Assembly: GCA_030744095.1 (NCBI GenBank)
Contig: JASLRF010000522.1
Span: 1-7,878 of the forward strand
Direction: 5' to 3'
DNA length: 7,878 nucleotides
DNA from: Pirellulaceae bacterium
GTDB taxonomy: Bacteria > Planctomycetota > Planctomycetia > Pirellulales > Pirellulaceae
Of the stretch, positions 1-6,351 are shown one piece after another. The notes below the pieces were generated by a model. It did not search any database. It saw nothing but the letters and a program-made list of their open reading frames with translations, and had not been told where the DNA came from. The position numbers and the translations under genes were made by a program. Positions within the stretch are counted from its first letter, which is position 1, and each line of letters begins with the position of its first letter.

Positions 1-56
1 CGGTGACCCAGCAACGGTGACCCAGCAACGGTGACCCAGCAACGGTGACCCAGCAA
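1..56. repeat. 14-bp tandem repeat, four perfect copies
   Basis: The unit CGGTGACCCAGCAA occurs four times without mismatch at 1-14, 15-28, 29-42 and 43-56. A degraded fifth copy follows at about 57-71, where ACCCAGC is retained. Each unit contains the 7-bp interrupted palindrome GGTGACC. The array begins at the first base of the window, so its true length is unknown. A 14-bp period is not a multiple of three, which argues against a coding repeat. It lies about 200 bp upstream of the response regulator gene. Its function cannot be read from the sequence; it could be a variable-number repeat, a protein-binding array or an intergenic satellite. Confidence 0.95.
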
Positions 57-107
57 CGAAGTGTACCCAGCGCGCTTGCTGCGATCGGTCGACCCGCAAT
101 GTCCTCC

Positions 108-135
108 TTGAATTGCAATGCAATTTTGGGATAAT
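108..135 (+). promoter_or_regulatory. Putative sigma-70-type promoter with palindromic operator in its spacer
   Basis: TTGAAT (108-113) and GATAAT (130-135) are separated by 16 bp and match the sigma-70 -35 and -10 hexamers at 4/6 and 5/6 positions. A perfect palindrome, AATTGCA-A-TGCAATT (111-125), overlaps the -35 end and fills most of the spacer, as expected for a repressor or activator site. Transcription would start near 142 and leave a leader of roughly 130 nt before the response regulator. The palindrome is a direct observation; the promoter and operator roles are inferred. Confidence 0.4.
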
Positions 136-273
136 CAGAAGTGACATTGTTAGGTTTGTTCTATTCTATTTGGCGTGTGTTTGTGCGCCCTGGATCACAG
201 GGGTGGGTCGCAGTAGGCACTTGCGGATTGCAATACGTTTGGGCACGATCTCGAATTCAGTCTGGGGACTCCG

Positions 274-696
274 ATGTTCGAAATCCTGTTAGTTGAAGAC
301 AATCCCGTGGACGTACTCATGGTTGAAGAGGCCTTTGCGGGCAATCGGTTACTCGACGCGTTACACGTTGTCAACGACGGCGACAATGCGATCGCCTATT
401 TGCGGCGACAAGGAGAACATGCCGAAGCGACTCGCCCCGACTTGATTCTACTTGACCTGAATCTTCCCGGCACATCGGGCCTTGAAGTTCTTGAATCGAT
501 CAAAGCGGACGAGTCGCTGAAACGCATCCCGGTTGTGATTCTCACCAGTTCGCAATCGAACTCTGATCGTCTGGCCTGCTACAACCTGCACGCCAACGCG
601 TTTATGACGAAAGTGCTGGACTTCGGTGAATTGAAAAGTATGGTTACCACGACCTGCGAGTACTGGTTCAACATGGTGAAGCTTCCTCCGCACTAA
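274..696 (+). CDS. Single-domain response regulator, Rcp1/CheY-like
   Basis: This 140-residue protein is one receiver (REC) domain with no output domain. Such proteins take a phosphoryl group from a histidine kinase onto an Asp and act through protein contacts in the cytoplasm. The acidic pocket is E8-D9, the phospho-acceptor is D61 in LILLDLNLPG, the switch residue is T91 in VVILTSS, and the conserved Lys is K113. The C-terminal CEYWFNMVKLP resembles the tail of cyanobacterial Rcp1-type regulators, which partner phytochrome-like or PAS/GAF kinases. K113 is followed by Val rather than the usual Pro, so the typical K-P cis-peptide is missing. The ATG at 274 has a partial Shine-Dalgarno GGGGA at 264-268. 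No kinase is encoded nearby; the partner may lie left of the window or elsewhere. It converges on the peptidase gene with a 52-bp gap. The family assignment is firm; the partner is unknown. Confidence 0.93.
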   Translation: MFEILLVEDNPVDVLMVEEAFAGNRLLDALHVVNDGDNAIAYLRRQGEHAEATRPDLILLDLNLPGTSGLEVLESIKADESLKRIPVVILTSSQSNSDRLACYNLHANAFMTKVLDFGELKSMVTTTCEYWFNMVKLPPH

Positions 697-748
697 TCCA
701 CGGTCGGGGGGATCTCTGGGGCCCAGGGAACTTTGGCAACGCCACAAC

Positions 749-3025
749 CTATTTGCGAGACCGAGCCGGGAGGTTGCTGTGCAAGTAAGATGTCATGAGT
801 TCGCGTAGATGTCGCGTCGTGTTCTTGCCTTCACGAATTGAATGTGACCGATTTGGATAGGCCATCATAGAGAACGACCTGTTGTGACGAATCAGCTCGT
901 TGATCAGCAGTTCAGTCGTTTGGTAATGGCAGTTGTCGTCGCCCGTGCCATGGATCAGGAGGAGATTACCTTTCAGCTGATGTGCGAAGTTGATCGGCGA
1001 TCCCTGCACATAGCCTTCCGCATTGTCGCCGGGAAGCCCCATGTAGCGCTCTTGATAAATCGTGTCGTAATACCGCATGTTTGGCACTGGCGCAATTGAC
1101 ATTCCAGTCTTGTAGAGATCTGGAAACTTGAACATTGCATTCAGCGTCATCGAGCCACCGCCGCTCCAACCCCAGACGCCCACACGGTTGGGATCGAGAT
1201 ACGATCGTTCGGATAGGATTTTGCGGACTGCCGCTGCTTGATCTTGGGGTGCCACAATGCCGACCTTCCGATAGACGCTCTTCCGCCATTTCCGGCCGCG
1301 AGGTGCCGGCGTGCCGCGATTGTCGAAGCTCATCACGACATATCCGTGCTGGGCCAGCATTAAGTGCCACAAGTAGCTGCTCCCGCCCCATCGGTCGAGC
1401 ACCGTTTGGCCCGCCGGTTCGCCGTAGACGTACACCAGAAGAGGATACTTTCTTTTTGTGTTGAGCTTCGGCGGCTTGATGCACCAGCCGTCCAGTTCCA
1501 CACCATCGCCGATATCAACCCGCAGAAACTCGGTCGGCTGTCGACGCAGCTTACTGATTGTCTTCTTGAGTTTCTTATTGTCGACAAGCACTCGGACGGA
1601 TTTGTGATCGTTAACACGAACCATCTCGGTGACCGGCGGTTGGTCGAAGCTGGAGTACGAATGAATCGCGAATTTGCCGTTCGGTGAAATGCGATAACTG
1701 TGTGTGCCTGGTTGATCAGCGGGCGTCAGCCGTTGAGGCTTGTGGCCGTGTTTTGCTCGGTAGAGATAGCGTTGAGTCGGATTGTCGGGCGACGCGATAA
1801 AAAACGTCGTCGCCGTATTCTCGTCATGATGCAACAATGCCACGACATCGAATTCGCCCGGTGTGACCAGCTTTGTTACTGCCCCGCTTCGGGCCGCAAG
1901 GTATGCATGACGCCAACCGTCGCGCTGGCTGATCCAGGTGAAATGCTGTGCATCGTCAGTCCAGAACATCTCGTCATGAACGTCTACCCAGGCCGCATCG
2001 CGCTCCGTCAGGATGACCTTGGTCCGCCCGGTCTCAGCGACGGCAAGTATCACGCGGTTGGTGTTTTGTCGCCGGTTCAGCTGCTGCAATACGAGCTCCT
2101 TTGAATTGCCGGCCCAGTCCATCCTCGCCACATAATGATCGCGAGAGTCGCCCGGAGGAGCCATCCACTGGGGCTTACCGCCGTTGGCAGAAACCACCGC
2201 GATACGGCAGATCGAATTCTGCTGGCCGACCTTGGGATACTTGATCTCGGTGGTCTTTGGATACAGGCCGCTGGTGTTGTTGATCAGCGTGACGGCCCGG
2301 ACACCGTGGCTGTCGATTTGCCAATATGCGATCTTCGTTCCGTCAGGGCTCCAGCGAAAACCTTTGCGCAACGACAGTTCCTCTTCATAAACCCAGTCGA
2401 AGGTACCGTTAATGATGTCAGGCGAATCCGATTGCGTCAGCCGTTTGATCTCATGCGAGCGCAGATCTTCAACGTAGATGTCGTTGGTCCGCACGTAGGC
2501 GACCTTGTCGCCAATCGGTGAAATCGTCGCGAACATCAAGGTGGCCGGCTGCGCGTCGCCACCGAGCTTACGCAGTTCGTGACTGCCGCGGTCCAGGATC
2601 CAATAATCACCTCGCGTGTTTCGCCGCCATACGCGCTTCGAATTAGTGTAGATCAGAAGAAGCGAACGATCCTTTGACCACGCATACGCATCGACGGCCA
2701 GTGGCGAAGTGCCGCCAGCGGGGACAAGCAGCGAAGCCGGAACCACAATGGAACGCGCGCCAGTGGCCGCATCGTACTGCACGATATCCTGAGCGCCGGA
2801 AGTCAGCTCGGACTTCTCCAGTGTCTCGTACGTCGCACCTTCGTCTTGCCAGCGGCCGCTAAACCCAGCCGACGAGAAATCCGACGAACTATAGATTCGG
2901 TCCAGCGTCAGGAGGGCGAGGTCTGTTTTCTCGGCTCTGCGTTTTTTCTTGTCTTCGCCGAATGTCGTGGCCACGATCAAGCTGAGAATGGTCAGCCACA
3001 GCGGAAGAAGTCTTAAAGAGTTCAT
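749..3025 (-). CDS. Secreted dipeptidyl-peptidase IV-like S9 family serine peptidase
   Basis: This 758-residue protein has the layout of DPP IV (family S9B), which removes N-terminal dipeptides from peptides. Residues 1 to about 23 form a signal peptide with a hydrophobic core LTILSLIVATTFG, so it acts outside the cytoplasm. Residues of about 65-500 form the N-terminal beta-propeller domain, including DWVYEEE at 210-216; E214/E215 match the Glu pair that binds the substrate amino terminus in DPP IV. Residues of about 525-750 form the alpha/beta-hydrolase domain, with oxyanion Tyr Y534 (VYVYGEP), nucleophile S621 in GWSGG, D696 in GTGDDN and H728 in NRSHS. N698 corresponds to the substrate-binding Asn of DPP IV. 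Length matches the family. The frame stays open 80 codons upstream, to 3265, but that part is not protein-like. The ATG at 3025 directly precedes the signal peptide and is preferred, although its Shine-Dalgarno site is weak. It is transcribed divergently from the sulfatase. Substrate specificity is inferred, not shown. Confidence 0.93.
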   Translation of the reverse strand: MNSLRLLPLWLTILSLIVATTFGEDKKKRRAEKTDLALLTLDRIYSSSDFSSAGFSGRWQDEGATYETLEKSELTSGAQDIVQYDAATGARSIVVPASLLVPAGGTSPLAVDAYAWSKDRSLLLIYTNSKRVWRRNTRGDYWILDRGSHELRKLGGDAQPATLMFATISPIGDKVAYVRTNDIYVEDLRSHEIKRLTQSDSPDIINGTFDWVYEEELSLRKGFRWSPDGTKIAYWQIDSHGVRAVTLINNTSGLYPKTTEIKYPKVGQQNSICRIAVVSANGGKPQWMAPPGDSRDHYVARMDWAGNSKELVLQQLNRRQNTNRVILAVAETGRTKVILTERDAAWVDVHDEMFWTDDAQHFTWISQRDGWRHAYLAARSGAVTKLVTPGEFDVVALLHHDENTATTFFIASPDNPTQRYLYRAKHGHKPQRLTPADQPGTHSYRISPNGKFAIHSYSSFDQPPVTEMVRVNDHKSVRVLVDNKKLKKTISKLRRQPTEFLRVDIGDGVELDGWCIKPPKLNTKRKYPLLVYVYGEPAGQTVLDRWGGSSYLWHLMLAQHGYVVMSFDNRGTPAPRGRKWRKSVYRKVGIVAPQDQAAAVRKILSERSYLDPNRVGVWGWSGGGSMTLNAMFKFPDLYKTGMSIAPVPNMRYYDTIYQERYMGLPGDNAEGYVQGSPINFAHQLKGNLLLIHGTGDDNCHYQTTELLINELIRHNRSFSMMAYPNRSHSIREGKNTTRHLRELMTSYLHSNLPARSRK

Positions 3026-3332
3026 AGCTGCTCGTCGGAGAATGCGCGGACAATAGAAGCACGATTGAGATTCGCGAACAATAACGGTCACGCGGGGTGC
3101 CTCTTGAAAAATAGTTAGTGCGATCGAGGTCTGCCAGTAGAAAACGGTGATGGCGCGGAAGATTTGGCGAGTTTGGTGTATACAGAAACGACCATGCGGA
3201 TTTGCCGTCCGAGACGATCCGTTACTGGGGCTGGTTGAATCCCGCTGGTTCTCGGTTATTCTCAACAGTACTCACTGATCTGCCATGTTGCACCATCGCC
3301 AAAAAAACGACCCATTTCCCAAAGGATATTTG
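3026..3332. promoter_or_regulatory. Divergent intergenic region between peptidase and sulfatase genes
   Basis: This 307-bp spacer holds the start regions of two divergent genes for exported enzymes. Reading toward the sulfatase there are two promoter candidates. One is sigma-70-like, TTGAAT (3235-3240), 16 bp, TATTCT (3257-3262), with 4/6 matches in each box. The other is ECF-like, GAAAC at 3185-3189 and CGTC at 3206-3209. A good Shine-Dalgarno, AAAGGA (3321-3326), lies 6 nt before the sulfatase ATG at 3333. No convincing promoter boxes were found toward the peptidase. The open frame crossing most of this spacer on the minus strand is taken to be chance. Confidence 0.45.
3185..3209 (+). promoter_or_regulatory. 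ECF-type promoter-like motif upstream of sulfatase
   Basis: GAAAC (3185-3189), a 16-bp spacer, then CGTC (3206-3209). This resembles the general bacterial ECF promoter form, an AAC-containing -35 and a CGT-containing -10, best known from Bacillus SigW/SigM/SigX promoters. It would give a leader of roughly 115 nt before the sulfatase ATG. Planctomycete ECF consensus sequences are not established from this window, so this is a pattern match only. Confidence 0.25.
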
Positions 3333-4784
3333 ATGAACTGCCATCGCCGGATTTGTAAAGCCATCGTTCTAACGTTGTTTGTTGTCACGTCGTTTGGTGC
3401 GGCTAAGTGCCGAGTGTCCGCAGCCGACGATCGGCCAAATGTCCTCTTCATCTTTGCCGACGACCAGTGTTTTGAAACCGTCAGCGCGCTTGGTCACACG
3501 GACATCGAAACACCGAATTTGGATCGGTTGGTACGACAGGGCACGACGTTTACCCATGCATATAACATGGGCGCGTGGGGTGGTGCGGTCTGTGTTGCCA
3601 GCCGCGCCATGCTGAACACTGGCCGTTACCTGTGGCACGCACACGATGTGTACAAAACGGCAGAGCAAGAACGTCAGGCCGGTCGATTCTGGTCCGAATA
3701 TCTGCGCAAGGCGGGGTACGATACGTATTTTTCAGGCAAGTGGCATGTTCGTGCCAATGCAGAGAAGGCATTTGATTTTGTCAATCACGTGCGACCCGGT
3801 ATGCCGAACCAGACCGCGCAAGGTTATAACCGGCCGATAGAAGGTCAGCCTGACGAGTGGAGTCCTTTCGACAGGAAGTTTGACGGCTTTTGGAAAGATG
3901 GAAAACATTGGAGCGAAGTCCTGGGTGATGATGCCATCGGCTATCTTGCTCAGGCTGCCAAACGCGACAAGCCGTTCTTTATGTACCTGGCCTTCAACGC
4001 GCCGCACGATCCGCGCCAGTCGCCAAAGGCCTACGTCGACAAGTATCCACTGGATCGCATCAAGGTCCCAGAAAACTACCTCAGCGAATACCCGTACAAA
4101 GAGGAGATGGGGGCCGGCAAGTCGCTGCGCGACGAGAAACTCGCGCCGTTCCCTCGTACCAAATACGCAGTCAAAGTAAACCGCCAAGAGTACTATGCAA
4201 TCATCACGCACATGGACGCGCAAATCGGCCGTATTCTCGAAGCGCTCGAGAAGTCCGGAAAACGTGACAATACCTGGATCTTCTTTACCGCCGACCACGG
4301 CTTGGCTGTCGGACACCACGGTTTGCTCGGCAAACAGAATCTGTACGACCATAGCGTGCGCGTGCCGTTCATGGTCGTCGGCCCCGGCGTCGCGGCCAAC
4401 GCCAAGAACAATACGCCCATTTATTTACAGGACGTCATGCCGACTTCATTGGAATTGGCGAAGGTCGAAAAACCCGATCATGTGGAATTCAAGAGCCTGT
4501 TGCCCGTGTTGAGCGGCACCAAGACGGAACACTACGACGCAATCTACGGCGGATACACCGACCGACAACGCATGGTGACGCAAGACGGCTACAAACTAAT
4601 CCTGTATCCCGACGCCAAGAAGCTGCGGTTGTATCATATCGACAAAGACCCGCTGGAGATGGACGATCTTGCGGGAGAGGCGAAGTCTCAACCTGTGATC
4701 AAGAAGCTCTATGAGAAGTTTCAGGAACTTCAACGCGCCAACGGCGACAAGCTGGATCTGGCGTTGGTCTTTCCACAGTTGTAG
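3333..4784 (+). CDS. Secreted family S1 sulfatase (formylglycine-dependent)
   Basis: This 483-residue alkaline-phosphatase-fold sulfatase hydrolyses sulfate esters, in planctomycetes commonly those of algal polysaccharides. Residues 1-30 are a signal peptide ending VSA before ADDRPN, pointing to export. Metal ligands are D43/D44 in FADD and D321/H322 in TADHG. C87 in CVASR is the residue expected to be converted to formylglycine. K136 (SGKWH), H225 (APHD) and K334 (GKQNLYDHSVRVP) match conserved active-site residues. The core motif has Ala where the classic C-x-P-x-R has Pro; this variant is known in the family and all other catalytic residues are present, so activity is likely if a maturase (FGE or anSME) is encoded elsewhere. 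The frame is open from 3285, but the ATG at 3333 has Shine-Dalgarno AAAGGA 6 nt upstream and starts the signal peptide. The subfamily and substrate cannot be fixed by eye; choline-sulfatase-like or iduronate-2-sulfatase-like labels are both possible. It is convergent with the sigma factor gene, 39 bp away. Confidence 0.94.
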   Translation: MNCHRRICKAIVLTLFVVTSFGAAKCRVSAADDRPNVLFIFADDQCFETVSALGHTDIETPNLDRLVRQGTTFTHAYNMGAWGGAVCVASRAMLNTGRYLWHAHDVYKTAEQERQAGRFWSEYLRKAGYDTYFSGKWHVRANAEKAFDFVNHVRPGMPNQTAQGYNRPIEGQPDEWSPFDRKFDGFWKDGKHWSEVLGDDAIGYLAQAAKRDKPFFMYLAFNAPHDPRQSPKAYVDKYPLDRIKVPENYLSEYPYKEEMGAGKSLRDEKLAPFPRTKYAVKVNRQEYYAIITHMDAQIGRILEALEKSGKRDNTWIFFTADHGLAVGHHGLLGKQNLYDHSVRVPFMVVGPGVAANAKNNTPIYLQDVMPTSLELAKVEKPDHVEFKSLLPVLSGTKTEHYDAIYGGYTDRQRMVTQDGYKLILYPDAKKLRLYHIDKDPLEMDDLAGEAKSQPVIKKLYEKFQELQRANGDKLDLALVFPQL

Positions 4785-4823
4785 CCGTTGCCGCCCGAGA
4801 AGAGATCACGGTGTTGTTAATCG

Positions 4824-4838
4824 CTAAGCATCGCTTAG
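4824..4838 (-). repeat. Short perfect inverted repeat at the sigma factor stop codon
   Basis: CTAAGC (4824-4829), a 3-nt loop and GCTTAG (4833-4838) form a perfect 6-bp stem. In the minus-strand transcript the stem includes the final codons and the TAG stop of the ECF gene. No T-run follows on either strand, so it is not a standard intrinsic terminator, though it may protect the mRNA end. It lies just beyond the end of the convergent sulfatase gene. Confidence 0.35.
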
Positions 4839-5387
4839 TTCTCGCTTTAGCCATGCCCGTACCATGGTCCACTCACCCTCTACGGTGCGTTTGGAGACTC
4901 CCAACTCGGTAGCGATTTCTTCCATCTTCATACCCCCAAAGAAACGCAACTGTACAATCTGAGCCTGCCGTGGGTCCAGTTGCGTCAGTTTTTCGATCGC
5001 TTCGTGGACAGCCAGGATTTCTTCGTCGTACGTGGCGTCCGCGGGCGGGGCATCGGTTAACTCGATCCTCATCTGCCCACCGCCCCGCTTGTCTCGCTTT
5101 TTCCTCCGCGCATGGTCCACCAGAATGCGACGCATCAAGGTCGACCCAATGGCGAAGAAATGCATACGTCCTTCGTAACTTATTCGGCTTTGCGAAATCA
5201 ACTTGAGAAACGCCTCATTGGCCAGTGCCGATGGCTGCAGTGTGTGGCCAGGGGACTCGTTTCTGAGATGGCGTGCCGCCAACTCACGCAGTTCTCCGTA
5301 AACCAACGGCATCAAATTCCGCGCGGCATCTTCACCGCCCAGGCTGGCGTCTTCGAGCAGTTGGGTGATTTCTGCGGGGTCCGTCAT
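4824..5387 (-). CDS. ECF sigma factor, planctomycete PF07638 / TIGR02999 type
   Basis: This 187-residue protein is an alternative sigma factor expected to direct RNA polymerase to a small regulon. Region 2 spans about residues 20-103: LVYGELRELAARHLRNE, then the family signature HTLQPSALANEAFLKLI at 48-64, then HFFAIGSTLMRRILVDHARRKKRDKRGG with its basic tail. Region 4 spans about 132-183, with a helix-turn-helix in MEEIATELGVSKRTVEGEW. The HTLQPSALANEAF motif marks the group expanded in Planctomycetes and distinguishes it from classic RpoE. The frame can start at a GTG at 5441, but the ATG at 5387 gives the usual family length and start (MTDPAEITQLLEDASLGGEDA). In this group a Ser/Thr kinase often lies next door; none is present here, nor any anti-sigma factor. 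The gene overlaps neither neighbour and is divergent from a second ECF gene. The stop codon lies in a small hairpin. Confidence 0.92.
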   Translation of the reverse strand: MTDPAEITQLLEDASLGGEDAARNLMPLVYGELRELAARHLRNESPGHTLQPSALANEAFLKLISQSRISYEGRMHFFAIGSTLMRRILVDHARRKKRDKRGGGQMRIELTDAPPADATYDEEILAVHEAIEKLTQLDPRQAQIVQLRFFGGMKMEEIATELGVSKRTVEGEWTMVRAWLKRELSDA

Positions 5388-5710
5388 GAAACGAATGGTG
5401 CACTTCGGCGTGTTGTGGGGCGACGGTTCAAATCTGGCCACATCGCTTCAGTTTACCGTGCAATCGTGCTGTGTGGGGCAGCAAGCGTATTGATGCCGTG
5501 CGTCACACCGATGACCTCAAGTGTTTGCAGCACAACCTGTTGAGACGTTTGCGGTTTGAAACACCGTCGTTTTTCTGAAGAAACCATTGCGGATTTGAGC
5601 ATCGAAAGTCGCGTTGTTTACAGAGCACACATGAAACCGAGCGTGTCCACCCATCGTGGCCTTGGAAACGGGAGTTCCAGCCGCGAGTGTCCCAGATAGC
5701 GAGATCGTCC
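5388..5710. promoter_or_regulatory. Divergent regulatory region between two ECF sigma genes
   Basis: This 323-bp spacer contains no credible gene. Plus-strand ECF-like elements are GAAAC at 5633-5637 with CGTG at 5655-5658 (17-bp spacer). Minus-strand: GAACC at 5425-5429 with CGAAG at 5403-5407 (17-bp spacer), which would start the PF07638-type sigma mRNA only about 10 nt before its ATG. An inverted repeat, TGGAA (5663-5667) and TTCCA (5675-5679), lies about 30 bp before the second sigma ATG. A weak stem, CGGT (5552-5555) with ACCG (5563-5566), is followed by five T (5570-5574) on the plus strand and could be an attenuator-like terminator. All of these functions are inferred. Confidence 0.35.
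5633..5658 (+). promoter_or_regulatory. ECF-type promoter-like motif upstream of second sigma gene
   Basis: GAAAC (5633-5637, within TGAAAC), a 17-bp spacer and CGTG (5655-5658). A start near 5665 would give a leader of about 45 nt before the ATG at 5711. ECF genes are often autoregulated, so a motif here is plausible. A similar chance-like match on the same strand at 5388-5412, lying across the start codon of the other sigma gene, shows that such patterns also occur without obvious purpose. Confidence 0.25.
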
Positions 5711-6301
5711 ATGGGTACCAGTACTTCGAGTTGCCAAACAAGTGACAGGCTGCTCATCAAGGCCACATGTGGAGGTGATCGGGAAGCGTTTGGTCAATTG
5801 GTTCGCAAATACCAAGACCGGCTCTACAACGGGATGGTCCACAAGTCGCATTCGCCCGTCGACGCGGAAGATGTCGTTCAGGAGGCGTTTGTGCAAGCGT
5901 ATTTGAAGCTCGACACCTTCCGACAAGAAAGCAGCTTTTTTACGTGGCTGTACCGGATCGCTCTGAATCTGGCATGGACCCGACGACACCGGACCCGCCG
6001 TGAAACGCCCTTTGCTGATTTATCCGAAGTGCCTGGCACCGACGAGCAAGTGTCCGAGTCACCAGGGGACAGGCTAACTCGCAAGGAGAACTGTGAGCTC
6101 GTTCGATCTGCGTTGGCACACCTACGCGATGACCAACGAGTGATTCTCATGCTGCGCGAGATGCAGGGCTTTGACTACGCCACGATCGCGGACTTGTTGG
6201 AAACCAAAGTCGGAACTGTCCGCAGCCGCATTCATCGCGCCCGAGCTGCTCTGCGTCATCAGCTTGCGGTGCGCGATCGGACGACCGGCTTGTCCAACTA
6301 A
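5711..6301 (+). CDS. ECF RNA polymerase sigma factor, RpoE-like
   Basis: This 196-residue protein is a sigma-70 family ECF factor of the RpoE-like kind. Region 2 spans about residues 23-95: DREAFGQLVRKYQDRLYN, the core-binding and -10 region DAEDVVQEAFVQAYLKLDTFR at 51-71, then FFTWLYRIALNLAWTRRHR. An acidic linker (about 100-125) leads to region 4 at about 128-185, with helix-turn-helix FDYATIADLLETKVGTVRSRIHRAR. Length is normal for the family. The frame can begin at a GTG at 5687; the ATG at 5711 is preferred because family members start close to this point, though both starts have weak ribosome binding sites. No anti-sigma factor, zinc-finger protein or membrane regulator follows; the next gene is on the other strand 50 bp away. 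It shares little sequence with the neighbouring PF07638-type factor beyond the sigma fold, so this is not a recent tandem duplication. Confidence 0.94.
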   Translation: MGTSTSSCQTSDRLLIKATCGGDREAFGQLVRKYQDRLYNGMVHKSHSPVDAEDVVQEAFVQAYLKLDTFRQESSFFTWLYRIALNLAWTRRHRTRRETPFADLSEVPGTDEQVSESPGDRLTRKENCELVRSALAHLRDDQRVILMLREMQGFDYATIADLLETKVGTVRSRIHRARAALRHQLAVRDRTTGLSN

Positions 6302-6351
6302 GTAGAAGCGCTCTTTGAAACCAACCGTCGCGCAATGTCGCGTACAACGCC

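Noticed and set aside
1..71. CRISPR array
   Set aside because: Units are contiguous 14-mers with no spacers, so this is a simple tandem repeat.
716..726. CTGGG-G-CCCAG as a terminator of the response regulator gene
   Set aside because: The loop would be one base and there is no following T-run, so it cannot form a usual intrinsic terminator hairpin.
966..1484. 172-codon alternative minus-strand frame inside the peptidase
   Set aside because: It overlaps the catalytic domain of the peptidase in another frame, and its composition is rich in Arg/Ser/Gly as typical of out-of-frame reading.
3026..3265. 80-codon in-frame N-terminal extension of the peptidase frame
   Set aside because: It precedes a clear signal peptide, is not protein-like in composition, and would fill the divergent promoter region with coding sequence.
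3732..4352. 206-codon minus-strand frame inside the sulfatase
   Set aside because: It lies wholly antisense to a strongly supported gene and shows no domain.
5388..5441. GTG start extending the PF07638-type sigma factor by 18 residues
   Set aside because: Family length and the usual N-terminus fit the ATG at 5387; the extension (MARFEPSPHN...) has no family resemblance.
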